A DNA stretch of 64,000 nt. Origin: Halorussus pelagicus. Its GTDB lineage: Archaea; Halobacteriota; Halobacteria; Halobacteriales; Haladaptataceae. Within the stretch, counting starts at the first letter, position 1, and the number at the start of each line of letters is the position of its first letter. Shown piece by piece: positions 16,644 to 24,713 of the stretch. A model generated the notes under the pieces. It had not been told where the DNA came from, did not search any database, and saw nothing but the letters and a program-made list of their open reading frames with translations. The stretch spans positions 62,001-126,000 of the forward strand of contig NZ_CP035119.1 in assembly GCF_004087835.1 (NCBI RefSeq), written 5' to 3'. The position numbers and the translations under genes are program-made.

Positions 16644-16726
16644 ATGCGCGGGAGCGGATTCGAACCGGAGCAAGACGTTCCTGCTCGCTTCGCTGCGCGG
16701 GCGTGCGACTTGCAAGGCTCGAATCC
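16644..16726 (-). repeat. tRNA-Leu 3'-end satellite, unit 1
   Basis: 16644-16668 repeats the last part of the tRNA-Leu gene (acceptor 3' strand plus T arm, compare 16918-16942) with one difference. The unit continues about 58 bases to GGCTCGAATCC (16716-16726), which is the inverse of the opening GGATTCGAACC with one mismatch, so it is bounded by an inverted repeat. It carries no D arm, anticodon or 5' acceptor and is not a tRNA. Confidence 0.7.
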
Positions 16727-16800
16727 TCACCGAAGCGATTCTCAGCAGTCAGTACGATGCGAGCAGACGAACTGCTCGCGGTACGGTGGTTTCTGAAAAT

Positions 16801-16893
16801 ATGCGGGACCGGATTCGAACCGGAGCGAGACGTTCCGGGCGTGCGGCCCTGCGGGCCGGTCCGGGCGTGCGACTCGCAGGGTTCGAATCGGTT
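16801..16893 (-). repeat. tRNA-Leu 3'-end satellite, unit 2
   Basis: Second truncated copy: 16801-16823 matches the tRNA-Leu 3' end except for a 2-base deletion. It runs through GAGCGAGACGTTCC, shared with unit 1 (one base different), to GGTTCGAATC at 16880-16889, the exact inverse of GATTCGAACC. The middle (16836-16862) differs from unit 1 but also forms a GC-rich hairpin. Together with unit 1 it fills most of the 16486-16918 gap. Confidence 0.7.
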
Positions 16894-16918
16894 CTGCTCT
16901 GCTCACTTCGTTCGCTCA

Positions 16919-17003
16919 TGCGCGGGACCGGATTCGAACCGGCGGACCCCTACGGGATAGCGTCCTAAGCGCTACGCCGTTGGCCAGGCTTGGCAACCCG
17001 CGC
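16919..17003 (-). tRNA. tRNA-Leu (anticodon TAG)
   Basis: An 85-nt tRNA on the minus strand. A 7-bp acceptor stem (GCGCGGG with CCCGCGC), a D arm, the anticodon loop CTTAGGA giving TAG, a long class II variable arm (CTATCCCGTAGGGGT) and the T arm GTTCGAATC can all be folded by eye. The discriminator is A and CCA is not encoded. The long variable arm and anticodon agree on leucine. Confidence 0.93.
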
Positions 17004-17119
17004 GCAGTTCCACGTTTCCGCGAGGGCGACAAGAACCTGTCGTTCTCGCGGAGCGCGATTCGTCGCGCGACGACTCCGACTGCGAGACGCTTATGTGAAC
17101 TCGGTCGCAATCAGCGGTC

Positions 17120-17449
17120 GTGTATCGGGCACGCGACCACGTCGAAAACGAGCGCTGGCTCGCCGAAATCGAGCAGTGCGCCGACCGACTCGACCTCGAC
17201 ACCGACGCGCGCTCGCGGGCGACCGACCTCTTTCTCTCGACGGTCTCGGAGTGGGACGCACCCGACGAGCGAGACGCCGACTCGCGGCGCGCCGTCGTCG
17301 CCGCCAGCCTCTACGCCGGGTCGCTCATCGAGGGCGACCAGCGTTCGCAGGGCGAGGTGGCCGATGCCGTGGGTGTCGCGCGACTGACGATTCAGCAACG
17401 TTGGAAGGCATTGTTGGAGGAGGCCGGTCTGCAACCGCCGTCGTGGTAG
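17120..17449 (+). CDS. Small TFB-like protein (single cyclin-fold domain)
   Basis: 109 residues from a GTG start: VENERWLAEIEQCADRLDLDTDARSRATDLFLSTVSE, then RRAVVAASLYAGSLIEGDQRSQGEVADAVGVARLTIQQRWKALLEEAGL. This is one cyclin-like repeat with the C-terminal recognition helix of transcription factor B. The N-terminal zinc ribbon, B-reader and second cyclin repeat are absent. It may be a regulatory TFB paralogue or a DNA-binding relic. It lies just upstream of the tRNA-Leu on the opposite strand. Confidence 0.75.
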   Translation: MYRARDHVENERWLAEIEQCADRLDLDTDARSRATDLFLSTVSEWDAPDERDADSRRAVVAASLYAGSLIEGDQRSQGEVADAVGVARLTIQQRWKALLEEAGLQPPSW

Positions 17450-17461
17450 GTGAGAAACTGC

Positions 17462-17950
17462 TTATCGCTCCGCGTTGCGCCCCTCGCGCTCGGGCGTGAG
17501 ATTCCCTTCCGCGTCGATTTCGCCCTTCACGATGCGGGTGCTGGAGATGATGTCGCCGTCCGCGGCCGTGACGTGCGGGACGACTTCGACTTCCAGCGGG
17601 TCGAACCCACGCTCTCGGCGAATCTCGTTGATTCGCTCCGCGCCGTCGGTCGTCTCGGGCGAGACCACCAGCGCGTCGAACTGCTCCTCGGTGGCGATAC
17701 CCGTCGGTTCGGTCAGTTCGCGGACCTCGAACTCTCGGTCGTGTTCGTCGGCGAACTCGGCCAGCACGGTCTCCAAGTCGGCCTTCCGCTCGTCGAACGG
17801 GCGGACGTACCGGTCTTCGTGGCGCGTCTTCGGCGCGAGATGGTCGGTAGTCAGACCGACCGTCACGTCGCCGAGTTCGAACGCGCGCTCGAACAGCGCG
17901 CGGTGGCCGTCGTGGACCGGGTCGAAGGTCCCGCCCAAGGCAACCCTCAT
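17462..17950 (-). CDS. coaD: Phosphopantetheine adenylyltransferase, archaeal type
   Basis: A 162-residue nucleotidyltransferase that adenylylates 4'-phosphopantetheine in CoA synthesis. MRVALGGTFDPVHDGHRALFERAF holds the HxGH-type ATP site (GTFDPVHDGH, 7-16). RPFDERKADLETVL and a C-terminal ISSTRIVKGEID (the ISSTR signature) complete the family pattern. The ATG is at the family start. It is convergent with the TFB-like gene, with 12 bases between the stops. Confidence 0.9.
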   Translation of the reverse strand: MRVALGGTFDPVHDGHRALFERAFELGDVTVGLTTDHLAPKTRHEDRYVRPFDERKADLETVLAEFADEHDREFEVRELTEPTGIATEEQFDALVVSPETTDGAERINEIRRERGFDPLEVEVVPHVTAADGDIISSTRIVKGEIDAEGNLTPEREGRNAER

Positions 17951-18011
17951 ACCCCCGCGAAGGGCACCCCGCGGCTTAGTGCCTTCGGAATAGCGACCGG
18001 ACGGTGGGTTC

Positions 18012-18752
18012 TCACTCGTCGTTGGTGTCGTCCGATTCGTCGTCGCTCGTTTCGTTGCTATCCGCTTCTCGCCCGTGTTCGGCCTCGTCGTCGCCGTCTG
18101 CGCTCTCTTCGTCCTCGACGCGGATGCTTACCGGTTCGCTCGGCTCGGTCTCCACGCGGGTCTCGGACTCGGTGTCGAGGTGGTCGTCAAGGTTGAACAC
18201 CGTGTTCAGTTCGTCCTGAATCTGTCCGGCGATGCCGCCCACGAGGTCGCTCGGCGCGATGGCGGTGTACTCGTAGGGGTTGTTGCCCGCGCCCTCGCTC
18301 TCGCGCTTGCGGCGCTCGACTTTCTCCTCGTCGTGGAGTTCGGCCAGCGATTCGCGGACCGTCGAGGGGTAGAGACCGGTCCCCTCGGCGATTTCTTCGC
18401 TGGTGCTGTGGGGGTGCTGTCGGAGGTAGACGTAGATTCGCGCCCGCGTCTCGGTGTCCAGCACCCACGAGAGCAGGTCCACGATACCTTGGTCGAACTG
18501 GTCAACCGCGCGGTCGGCCTCCTCTTCGAGGCGCTCGCGGCCCTTCGAGAGTCGGTCCTGGTCGGTCTCGACCGATAGCTCTTCCTCATCCGCGACCTCG
18601 ACGTTGACCTCCTCGGTGAGGTCGCCCTCCTCGTCCACGTCGAGTTCTTCCTCGGCAGACACGTCGTCGTCCACGTCGTCGGTTTCTGTCTCTTCGACGG
18701 TGTCGTCCTCGACGTTCACGTCGATATCGTCGTCTGTATTTTCTCCGGACAT
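18012..18752 (-). CDS. Winged-helix transcriptional regulator with long acidic tails
   Basis: 246 residues. A very acidic N-terminal region (1-80, mostly Asp/Glu), then a winged-helix domain around 90-150: LLSWVLDTETRARIYVYLRQHPHSTSEEIAEGTGLYPSTVRESLAELHDEEKVERRKR. A segment NPYEYTAIAPSDLVGGIAGQIQDELNTVF follows, then a second acidic tail. The HTH and the Tyr-containing wing resemble TrmB/ArsR-like regulators. The target is unknown. ATG 18752 is preferred to one 21 bases earlier because it opens a typical acidic haloarchaeal N-terminus. Confidence 0.78.
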   Translation of the reverse strand: MSGENTDDDIDVNVEDDTVEETETDDVDDDVSAEEELDVDEEGDLTEEVNVEVADEEELSVETDQDRLSKGRERLEEEADRAVDQFDQGIVDLLSWVLDTETRARIYVYLRQHPHSTSEEIAEGTGLYPSTVRESLAELHDEEKVERRKRESEGAGNNPYEYTAIAPSDLVGGIAGQIQDELNTVFNLDDHLDTESETRVETEPSEPVSIRVEDEESADGDDEAEHGREADSNETSDDESDDTNDE

Positions 18753-18847
18753 GTCCTCTCTACGAGGACACAAGCCGCGGGCGAGTAAAAACCTTGCTTA
18801 GAGCGGCGGCGCTTCCGTCTTCGGCGGTCTCGGTCCGGACGCCGTCG

Positions 18848-19978
18848 TCACTCTCGCCGGAGAACCAGCGACTCGTAGAGGGCGGCGACGCCCTCCTCGT
18901 CGTGAATCCGGCGCTGGCGGGTCGCGCCGCTCTCGCCGTCGTAGATGTCCCGAATGCCCGAGACGCCCAATCGCTCACACTCCCGGTCAACCACTTCGCC
19001 GAGGGAGACGACGCCGTCGCGGTCCCGCCGGATGAACTCCGCGTCGTGACCGTAGCGCATCGCGCGCCACTTGTTCTCGTCCAGCAGTTCCCGCCGATGG
19101 CGATACGCCGGGTCGCCATCTTCGGGGCGTCGCCCGCTCCGGTGGGCCGACCACGGGTCCGCGCTGTCCTCGTAGCGCGCCGCCAAGTCCTCGACGAGCG
19201 CGTGGGTGTACTCCACGAAGGCCATCACGCGGTCGGGGTCGGCCTGCCCGTCGGGCGTCCGGACCTCGACGGTGCCGAGACCGGTGTGAGGTCGCACGTC
19301 GTACCAGAGTTCGCCCCGGTCGGCGATGGACTCCGAGCGCAACATCGTCTTCTCGAAGGCGGCGAAATCCTCGTAGGAGTCGAAACAGGTCGGCATTCCG
19401 GTGTTCGGGAGCGCCTCGAAAATCTTCGCGCGGGCCGACCGGAGACCGGTGTCGAAGCCGTTCCAGTACGGCGAGTTCGCCGACAGCGCGAGCATCACCG
19501 GGATGTACCACCGAATCTCGTTGGCTATCCAGACCGCCTTGTCCGCGTCGTCCACGCCGACGTGGACGTGCAGGCCCGCGGTCGTGTTCCGGTGTTGGGG
19601 ATACCGAATCCTGTCGAGTTGGGCGCGGTAGCGTTCCTTCTCTGCGTGTTCGAGTTCGCGCCACTTCGCGCCGGGGTGGAGACCCGCCGCCGCGATTCGG
19701 AATCCGCCAGCCTCGGCGTGGTCCACGAGCGCGTTCCGGACCGAGATGAGATGTTCGCGGGCGTTCGCCAGTCGCTCTATCTTCGGCGTCTGGGTCTCGA
19801 TGACGCACTTGAATAGTTCGTGGTCGAGTCGTCCGTCGAGCAGTTCGGGCGGGTCGCGCTGGTAGACGAGTTCGTCGGTGCCCGAGGTCGGGCGTCCGCG
19901 CTCATCGACGACGTAGAACTCCTCCTCGATACCCAGCGTCCCCATCTCTGCAAAACTCTCAGCCGAACCCGAGTCCAT
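18848..19978 (-). CDS. gshA: Glutamate-cysteine ligase (haloarchaeal GshA)
   Basis: 376 residues of the GCS2 carboxylate-amine ligase family. It would make gamma-glutamylcysteine, the main low-molecular-weight thiol of haloarchaea, which lack glutathione synthetase. Visible motifs are [12 protein letters not shown] (Mg2+/Glu binding, about 13-24), [43 protein letters not shown] and [20 protein letters not shown]. The start [13 protein letters not shown] gives family length; an upstream extension is basic readthrough. Confidence 0.9.
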   Translation of the reverse strand: MDSGSAESFAEMGTLGIEEEFYVVDERGRPTSGTDELVYQRDPPELLDGRLDHELFKCVIETQTPKIERLANAREHLISVRNALVDHAEAGGFRIAAAGLHPGAKWRELEHAEKERYRAQLDRIRYPQHRNTTAGLHVHVGVDDADKAVWIANEIRWYIPVMLALSANSPYWNGFDTGLRSARAKIFEALPNTGMPTCFDSYEDFAAFEKTMLRSESIADRGELWYDVRPHTGLGTVEVRTPDGQADPDRVMAFVEYTHALVEDLAARYEDSADPWSAHRSGRRPEDGDPAYRHRRELLDENKWRAMRYGHDAEFIRRDRDGVVSLGEVVDRECERLGVSGIRDIYDGESGATRQRRIHDEEGVAALYESLVLRRE

Positions 19979-20098
19979 TTCTCGGAGTTTCGTAATCCGA
20001 GGTGTAAATAGTTCCGAACCCGGCAGGGTCGGGCGGAGATAGCGAGGTCGGACGGGCGGATGCTGGCCGCCCAACCCTCGCTGAGAACCCCCTGCGCG

Positions 20099-20731
20099 CT
20101 ACCTCGGCCGGGCGACGACGCCGAGGTGGTCGTCGTGGTACGGTTCGAGTCGAGCCGTCTCCAGCACCTCGTAGCCCTTACGGAGGTCGGCTAGCGCCTC
20201 GTCGAACACGTCTTCAGGGTCGCTGGCAACGTCCTCGCTCCGGGCCTTGATGGCCGCCAGCAGGCGGCCGTCCTCGCTGAGGAATCGGCGATTCTCGACC
20301 GCGACGCGGGCCTGCCCGCGGGTTGCCACGTCCTGCACGATGGCGTCTACGTCGGTCTCCACGACGTGGGCGTAGCTCTCTGGCTTTCGCGCGTCTTTCA
20401 GCAGGGGAAAGAGGTTCCGGCGGTCCTCGGCGACGCCCACCAAGTCCCGGACGGGCCGGGGCGCGAACTCGACGGCGTAGGTCGGTCCCGCAAAGTCCGC
20501 GACGTGGCTCACCGTCGTCCCGCTGGCCGCGCCGAGATAGAGGACCGTCTCGCCGCCCGCGAGACCGATGTCCATCCCCGATTCGAACATCGCCGCGAGT
20601 TTCGAGCGCCCGGCGTCCCAACAGCGCCACCCCTCGTCGGTCGGTTCGCCGTAGACCGGTTCGCCGCGGGTCGCCAGTCGCTGTCGGCCGTCGAACGCGC
20701 GGCGTTCGACGCCCTCGGGGAGGTCGGTCAT
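20099..20731 (-). CDS. flpA: Fibrillarin-like rRNA/tRNA 2'-O-methyltransferase
   Basis: 210 residues. The Rossmann methyltransferase core shows KLAAMFESGMDIGLAGGETVLYLGAASGTTVSHVADF (AdoMet loop), YAVEFAPRPVRDLVGVAEDRRNLFPLLKDARKP and VDAIVQDVATRGQA. This is the catalytic subunit of box C/D ribonucleoproteins, guided by sRNAs. The start codon overlaps the nop5 stop by ATGA (20728-20731), so the catalytic and scaffold subunits are co-translated. Confidence 0.95.
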   Translation of the reverse strand: MTDLPEGVERRAFDGRQRLATRGEPVYGEPTDEGWRCWDAGRSKLAAMFESGMDIGLAGGETVLYLGAASGTTVSHVADFAGPTYAVEFAPRPVRDLVGVAEDRRNLFPLLKDARKPESYAHVVETDVDAIVQDVATRGQARVAVENRRFLSEDGRLLAAIKARSEDVASDPEDVFDEALADLRKGYEVLETARLEPYHDDHLGVVARPR

Positions 20732-21615
20732 GCGTCGCCTCCCTGCTGTTCGGGTTCGCCGTCGTTCTCGCCGCGAATCTGGTCCATCCGGCGCTGTAGC
20801 TCCGCGTCGAGTTCCGGCTTGCGCTCGCCGGAGTAGTGGTCGATGCGGGCCGCGATGGTGAGTTTTCCGGCCAGCGTCCGCGCGGCCGACCCGCGCTTGT
20901 CCGGACGGGTCCCGCGGACGAACTCGTGGGTGAAGATGACGCCGTGCTTGGGCGAGGGCGCGTGGCCCCGGAGATGCGCGAACAGCGAGTCCTCCGCGCC
21001 GAGGACCTGCACGGTCCCGGAGGGTTTCTTGGCCAGCGATTCCAGTCCGCCAGCGAGCGAGATGAGTCGCGCGGCCAGCACCGGCCCGGCCAGCGCGGCG
21101 AGGTTCGGCGACACCTCGGGCGTCTCGCGTTCGATGAATTCGCGCAGTTCGTCGGATTCGTCGTCCAACTCGGCGACTCTGCGGGCAAGCGAAATCAGGC
21201 GCTCGTCGGTCGCCGACTCGGGGTCCCGGTCGGCCAACTCGCGGGCGTACTCGACGCCGGTCCCGGCGTCGGGGTAGCGACTGCCCGCCCACTCGGCGAC
21301 GCGCTCGGCGAGTTCGTTGGCCTCGGCCGCGGCGTCGTCCATCGCGCGGACCGCGTGGACCAGTTGTTGGTCGTCGGCGCGCTCGCGCTCTGCCGCCCCC
21401 TCGCGGGCGGCCCGGAGCGTCGCCTCTCGGAGCGCGTCGTAGTAGTCCTCCTCGGTGTCGGCGAACCCGGACTCGACGGCCCGCGCGGGCCAGTCGGCGG
21501 GCGCGTCGGCCCGACCCTCGCGTATCCGGGCCGCGCCCGCCGCGGTGTCGTCCGGCGCGACCCCCTCGAACCACCCGCCGCCGTCGGTCTCGGGGCGAGT
21601 TCCATCTTCGGTCAT
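20728..21615 (-). CDS. nop5: NOP5/NOP56 family protein, box C/D RNP scaffold
   Basis: 295 residues. An N-terminal variable domain, a coiled-coil-rich middle (about 90-160), then the Nop domain with PNLAALAGPVLAARLISLAGGLESLAKKPSGTVQVLGAEDSLFAHLRG and PKHGVIFTHEFVRGTRPDKRGSAARTLAGKLTIAARIDHYSGE. It binds fibrillarin, L7Ae and the C/D sRNA. It is shorter than eukaryotic Nop56 because the Lys/Asp tail is reduced. It is the first gene of the nop5-flpA operon. Confidence 0.93.
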   Translation of the reverse strand: MTEDGTRPETDGGGWFEGVAPDDTAAGAARIREGRADAPADWPARAVESGFADTEEDYYDALREATLRAAREGAAERERADDQQLVHAVRAMDDAAAEANELAERVAEWAGSRYPDAGTGVEYARELADRDPESATDERLISLARRVAELDDESDELREFIERETPEVSPNLAALAGPVLAARLISLAGGLESLAKKPSGTVQVLGAEDSLFAHLRGHAPSPKHGVIFTHEFVRGTRPDKRGSAARTLAGKLTIAARIDHYSGERKPELDAELQRRMDQIRGENDGEPEQQGGDA

Positions 21616-21720
21616 GCCCGAGGCTTGCGCGTCTTCGGGTTTAAACCTACGTTACTCGGAGCGTGACGCGCAATGGATTTTTAGAAAGTTTGAGCACGAT
21701 TCGCGTTCCACCTTGCGGTC

Positions 21721-21917
21721 GGCGCGTGGGGGCGCGACGCCTGCAGGCGTCGCGCCCATCCGCGCGAGGGCTGAGTAGCGCAACGGAGTGAGGCTTGCGA
21801 GACGTGACGCGTCTCGCTGATCTGCGAACGTGGTTCGCAGACAACGCAAGCGGTTGGGGAGGCATGAGGCTGATGCGGAGCGGTGGCGGTATGATTGGCT
21901 CAAGCCTGAAGCTAGCT
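21721..21917 (-). repeat. Multi-hairpin dispersed element, copy B (in the 21616-22017 gap)
   Basis: This is the inverted counterpart of copy A. Read on the minus strand it starts GAAGCTAGC and ends CACGCGCC, with TCTGCGAAC/GTTCGCAGA (21821-21841), CGAGACG/CGTCTCG (21798-21816) and a perfect GGGCGCGACGCC/GGCGTCGCGCCC hairpin (21730-21757). 21897-21916 is identical over 20 bases to 57395-57414 in copy C. The flanks 21616-21720 and 21918-22017 show no gene; GTTAAG at 21981-21986 may be an hsp20 TATA box. Confidence 0.75.
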
Positions 21918-22017
21918 CCGACGAATCGGTCGAACTTCTGACGACGAACGAACACACTTCCAACACCTCGCCGCACCAACGTTAAGCCCCGAGCGGTCGC
22001 AAACAGAACCCAGAGAG

Positions 22018-22368
22018 ATGTCACGCAGCAACCGACGCCGACCGAGTGACCCGGACCCAGAAATCGCCGTGGACGTAGCCGAACGCGGCGACGAGTTCGT
22101 CGTGACCGCCGACCTGCCGGGCATTCGCAAGCAGAACATCGACGTGCGCGTCCGGAACGACCGCGTCCAGATACTCGCCGACCCCGAAACCGACGACGAG
22201 GGCGGCGGCGCGTTCGCCGACCGGGCGCGCGAACAGGGGCAAGTCAGTCGGACGATTCGCCTGTCCGAGCGAGTGAGCGAGAAGCGAACGACCGCCGAGT
22301 ACCTGAATGGCCGCCTCACGATTACGCTCCCGAAGCGCGAACGGCAGCAGTCAGTGGACGTGGAGTAG
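22018..22368 (+). CDS. Hsp20/alpha-crystallin family small heat-shock protein
   Basis: 116 residues, almost entirely the alpha-crystallin domain: EIAVDVAERGDEFVVTADLPGIRKQNIDVRVRNDRVQILAD, then ISRTIRL-like VSRTIRLSERVSEKRTTAEYLNGRLTITLPKRE, with the ALNGxLxIxLPK signature. The C-terminal IxI tail is replaced by QQSVDVE and the N-terminal arm is short, so oligomer size may differ from the typical one. It is an ATP-independent holdase by family. Confidence 0.9.
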   Translation: MSRSNRRRPSDPDPEIAVDVAERGDEFVVTADLPGIRKQNIDVRVRNDRVQILADPETDDEGGGAFADRAREQGQVSRTIRLSERVSEKRTTAEYLNGRLTITLPKRERQQSVDVE

Positions 22369-22453
22369 GTCGTCCGGTCCCGAGGCCAAGCGAGCAAAAG
22401 AAAGAGAGCCGTGAACCGAAATCCCAAAGCCCTCGCGCTCCGTTCTCCGACCG

Positions 22454-22843
22454 ATGCACGCCGAACTGTTCGGTCGAACCGTCGAACTCGACGCCGACAG
22501 TGTCGCGGCCTCCGAAGACGAAATCCGGGCGCAGGTCGCCGAGTACGCCGCGGGCGAGCGCCGGGAGTTCGACCTGTCGGTGGCGCTCGCAGACGGATTC
22601 GCGGGCGAAGTCATGGCCAAGATGCGCGCGATTCCGTACGGCGAGACTCGGACCTACGGCGAGATCGCCGACGCGCTCGACTCCGCGCCGGTCGCGGTGG
22701 GCCGGGCCTGCGGAGCGAATCCGGTACCGCTGGTGGTGCCCTGCCACCGCGTCGTCGGTGTGGACTCGCTGGGCGGTTACTCGGCGGGCGACGGTCCCGC
22801 GCTCAAGCGGCGACTGCTCGAACTCGAAGGTGCCCGCGAGTAG
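22454..22843 (+). CDS. ogt: Methylated-DNA-[protein]-cysteine S-methyltransferase
   Basis: 129 residues. The C-terminal DNA-binding domain reads MRAIPYGETRTYGEIADAL, VGRACGANPVPLVVPCHRVVG with the acceptor cysteine in PCHRV, and GGYSAGDGPALKRRLLELE. The N-terminal domain is much reduced. It removes methyl groups from O6-methylguanine by self-alkylation. It lies 85 bases after hsp20 on the same strand. Confidence 0.9.
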   Translation: MHAELFGRTVELDADSVAASEDEIRAQVAEYAAGERREFDLSVALADGFAGEVMAKMRAIPYGETRTYGEIADALDSAPVAVGRACGANPVPLVVPCHRVVGVDSLGGYSAGDGPALKRRLLELEGARE

Positions 22844-23106
22844 TTTCACCCGATTCGGACAGCAAAGAACGGTCTCGAAGTTAGGTTTATATTCCAACAA
22901 TTTTGGCCGTAACAACTAAGCGGGTACTCCCGAATGAGTAAACTGCAGTTGCGTCCCGGTTGCGCCGCGACGCCACGGTCATGCTGTCCAGCGGTCCGGT
23001 CTGTCATCCAACCCGCGCACTCGCCGTCCGCCGGTCCCGCTGTCGTGAGTTCCCGCCCTCCACTTTCGTGCCGAATCCGGATACTCGCTTAGTCGAGTGA
23101 ATCGAA

Positions 23107-23274
23107 CTACTCGAACTTCTCGAAGGGCTGTTCGCAGTCGTTGCAGTAGTGCATCGACCGACACAGCGACGGGCCTTTCGGATGCTCGCGCTCGGTGTCG
23201 GTCGATTGGCAGTAGGGGCACTCCGCGCCGCTGTCCTCGCCGGAGGTCTCGACGCTGGGGTCGGGTCGTCGCAT
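23107..23274 (-). CDS. PaaD-type zinc-ribbon protein (split C-terminal part of PaaD)
   Basis: 55 residues: a short tail then CPYCQSTDTEREHPKGPSLC...CNDCEQPFEKFE, a four-Cys zinc ribbon. This arrangement matches the C-terminal domain of bacterial PaaD, which is here a separate gene. It starts 2 bases after the stop of the DUF59-bearing paaD and ends the paa operon. In the epoxidase system PaaD is needed for Fe-S or metal assembly of the oxygenase, though its exact chemistry is not settled. Confidence 0.82.
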   Translation of the reverse strand: MRRPDPSVETSGEDSGAECPYCQSTDTEREHPKGPSLCRSMHYCNDCEQPFEKFE

Positions 23275-23276
23275 GG

Positions 23277-23828
23277 TCAGACGCTCAGGCCGAACTCGTT
23301 GAGGTCGGCCTTCCCGCGTTCGGTCACCATCTCGATGGACCACTCGGGACTCCAAACGAGTCGCAGGTCCACCGACTCGATACTGGAGACGCCCGCGACG
23401 GCGCGTTCGACCTCGTCGGTCAGCATGTCGCGGGCCGGACACCCCGAGTAGGTCAAGGTCATCAGGACCTCGGCGTGGTGGCCCTCGTCTTCGCGCTCCA
23501 TCACGTCGAGACCGTAGACGAGTCCGAGGTCCACGATGGAGACGGGCATCTCGGGGTCCTCGACGCCGTAGAGCGCGTCCCACACCTCGGCCTCGATTCC
23601 CGCCGCGCCCTCGCCCGTCGCGGGCAGGTCCTCGACTTCCTCGCCCTCGACGTACTCGGTGTAGGCACAGAGCGCGGGGTCAGTGCAGTCGTCGCCCAGA
23701 CCCGGCACGGCGGCGTCTCCGGAACCGGAGACGCCGCCCGTGCCGGGAATCTCGTCGGCGTCGAGGTCCGCGGGGTCCTCCTCACGGAGGTCCGGAATCT
23801 CGGGGTCGTACGGTAGGTCACTGGACAT
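23277..23828 (-). CDS. paaD: Phenylacetyl-CoA epoxidase accessory protein PaaD (DUF59 part)
   Basis: 183 residues. The N-terminal third is acidic and contains CTDPALCAY and a linker; the DUF59/MIP18 domain follows with VWDALYGVEDPEMPVSIVDLGLVYGLDV, LMTLTYSGCPARDMLTDEVERAV and IESVDLRLVWSPEWSIEMVTERGKADLNEFG. The conserved Cys in SGCPARD is typical of Fe-S maturation proteins. The zinc ribbon that normally ends PaaD is encoded next door (23107-23274). Confidence 0.88.
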   Translation of the reverse strand: MSSDLPYDPEIPDLREEDPADLDADEIPGTGGVSGSGDAAVPGLGDDCTDPALCAYTEYVEGEEVEDLPATGEGAAGIEAEVWDALYGVEDPEMPVSIVDLGLVYGLDVMEREDEGHHAEVLMTLTYSGCPARDMLTDEVERAVAGVSSIESVDLRLVWSPEWSIEMVTERGKADLNEFGLSV

Positions 23829-23837
23829 GGGGGTGAA

Positions 23838-24713
23838 TCACTCCTCGTCGTCGGGGTCGTTCATGATGCGGGTCGCCTCGTGGCGGTCGAGTTCGCGGTA
23901 CGTGTTGGTGAACTCGCTCCAGAGGTCGTCCCAGTCGTCGGTGTGGGACGTGTCGCGCCCGATATCTTCGGGCAGGTCCAAATCCTCGTGGTGGGTGTCG
24001 TACTGCTCTGGCAGTTCGACCTCGTCCACGGTGAGACCGAGACCTTCGAGGTACGGGACCACGGTGTCGAGCCACTCCTCGCGCATGTCGGCCAGCGTCT
24101 CGGTCCGGAGACCCAACTCGTCGATGCGGGTCTCTATCTCGTCGTCTACGGGCGCGAAGAGCGTGAGGGCATAGGGCAGGAGGCGGTCGAGCGCCTGCTG
24201 GACGCGTCGTCTCCCTTCGTCGTCGTCGGTGAGTCGTTCGAGCCAGTTCTCGGCGTGTTCGCGGTGGTAGTCCTCTTCGCCCCGAATCTTGCCCACGCGG
24301 TCGCGGATGCGAGCGTACGACGAGTCCACGAGGGCTTCGAGACGAAGTTCCTCGGCCACGTCGTAGAGGTACGACCGCAGAATCGGGTCGGCCCAGTCGC
24401 CCTCCTCGTAGGGGAGTTCCGCAAGGGTGGCGTGGTGCCACTCGTCGGCGGGTCGCTCCCAGATGAGGTCGGGTTCGTCCGGGCCGAAATCCTGTAGCAG
24501 GTCGAACCAGAGACGCGCGTGCCCGAGTTCGTCCTGCGTGATGTTGGCCAGCGCGAGGTCGGATTCGAGCGTCGGCGCGCGGACCTGCCACTCGGTGTAT
24601 CGCTCGGCGGTGACGAACTCGTCGTCCGCGAGGCGGAAGAGTAGCGTCTCGACCGCTTCGCGCTCTTCCGCGGAGAGGTCGTCGGGACCGGGCAGTTGCT
24701 CGGCGCTCGCCAT
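23838..24713 (-). CDS. paaC: 1,2-phenylacetyl-CoA epoxidase subunit PaaC
   Basis: 291 residues, all-helical ferritin-like fold, the structural partner of PaaA. It shows VRAPTLESDLALANITQDELGHARLWFDLL near the front and GEEDYHREHAENWLERLT in the middle, with the reduced metal ligands expected of PaaC. The ATG at 24713 overlaps the paaB stop as TGATG. The C-terminal acidic tail ends ATRIMNDPDDEE. Confidence 0.92.
   Translation of the reverse strand: MASAEQLPGPDDLSAEEREAVETLLFRLADDEFVTAERYTEWQVRAPTLESDLALANITQDELGHARLWFDLLQDFGPDEPDLIWERPADEWHHATLAELPYEEGDWADPILRSYLYDVAEELRLEALVDSSYARIRDRVGKIRGEEDYHREHAENWLERLTDDDEGRRRVQQALDRLLPYALTLFAPVDDEIETRIDELGLRTETLADMREEWLDTVVPYLEGLGLTVDEVELPEQYDTHHEDLDLPEDIGRDTSHTDDWDDLWSEFTNTYRELDRHEATRIMNDPDDEE

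Noticed and set aside
16801-16893. A second tRNA gene beside tRNA-Leu
   Set aside because: Only the T arm and 3' acceptor strand are present. There is no 5' acceptor, D arm or anticodon arm.
16559-16968. Plus-strand frames with repeated GFEP-type peptides across the tRNA region
   Set aside because: These are readthroughs of the tRNA-Leu T arm and its satellite copies, a frequent mis-annotation, not proteins.
21652-22024. Open frames across element copy B
   Set aside because: They follow the repeat, appear in similar form at copy A, and have no domain or proper start context.
22934-23092. 52-codon frame with several Cys/Pro/Arg residues after ogt
   Set aside because: It follows a TATA-like TTTATATT stretch, but the composition is Pro/Ser/Arg-rich and not acidic as real genes here are.
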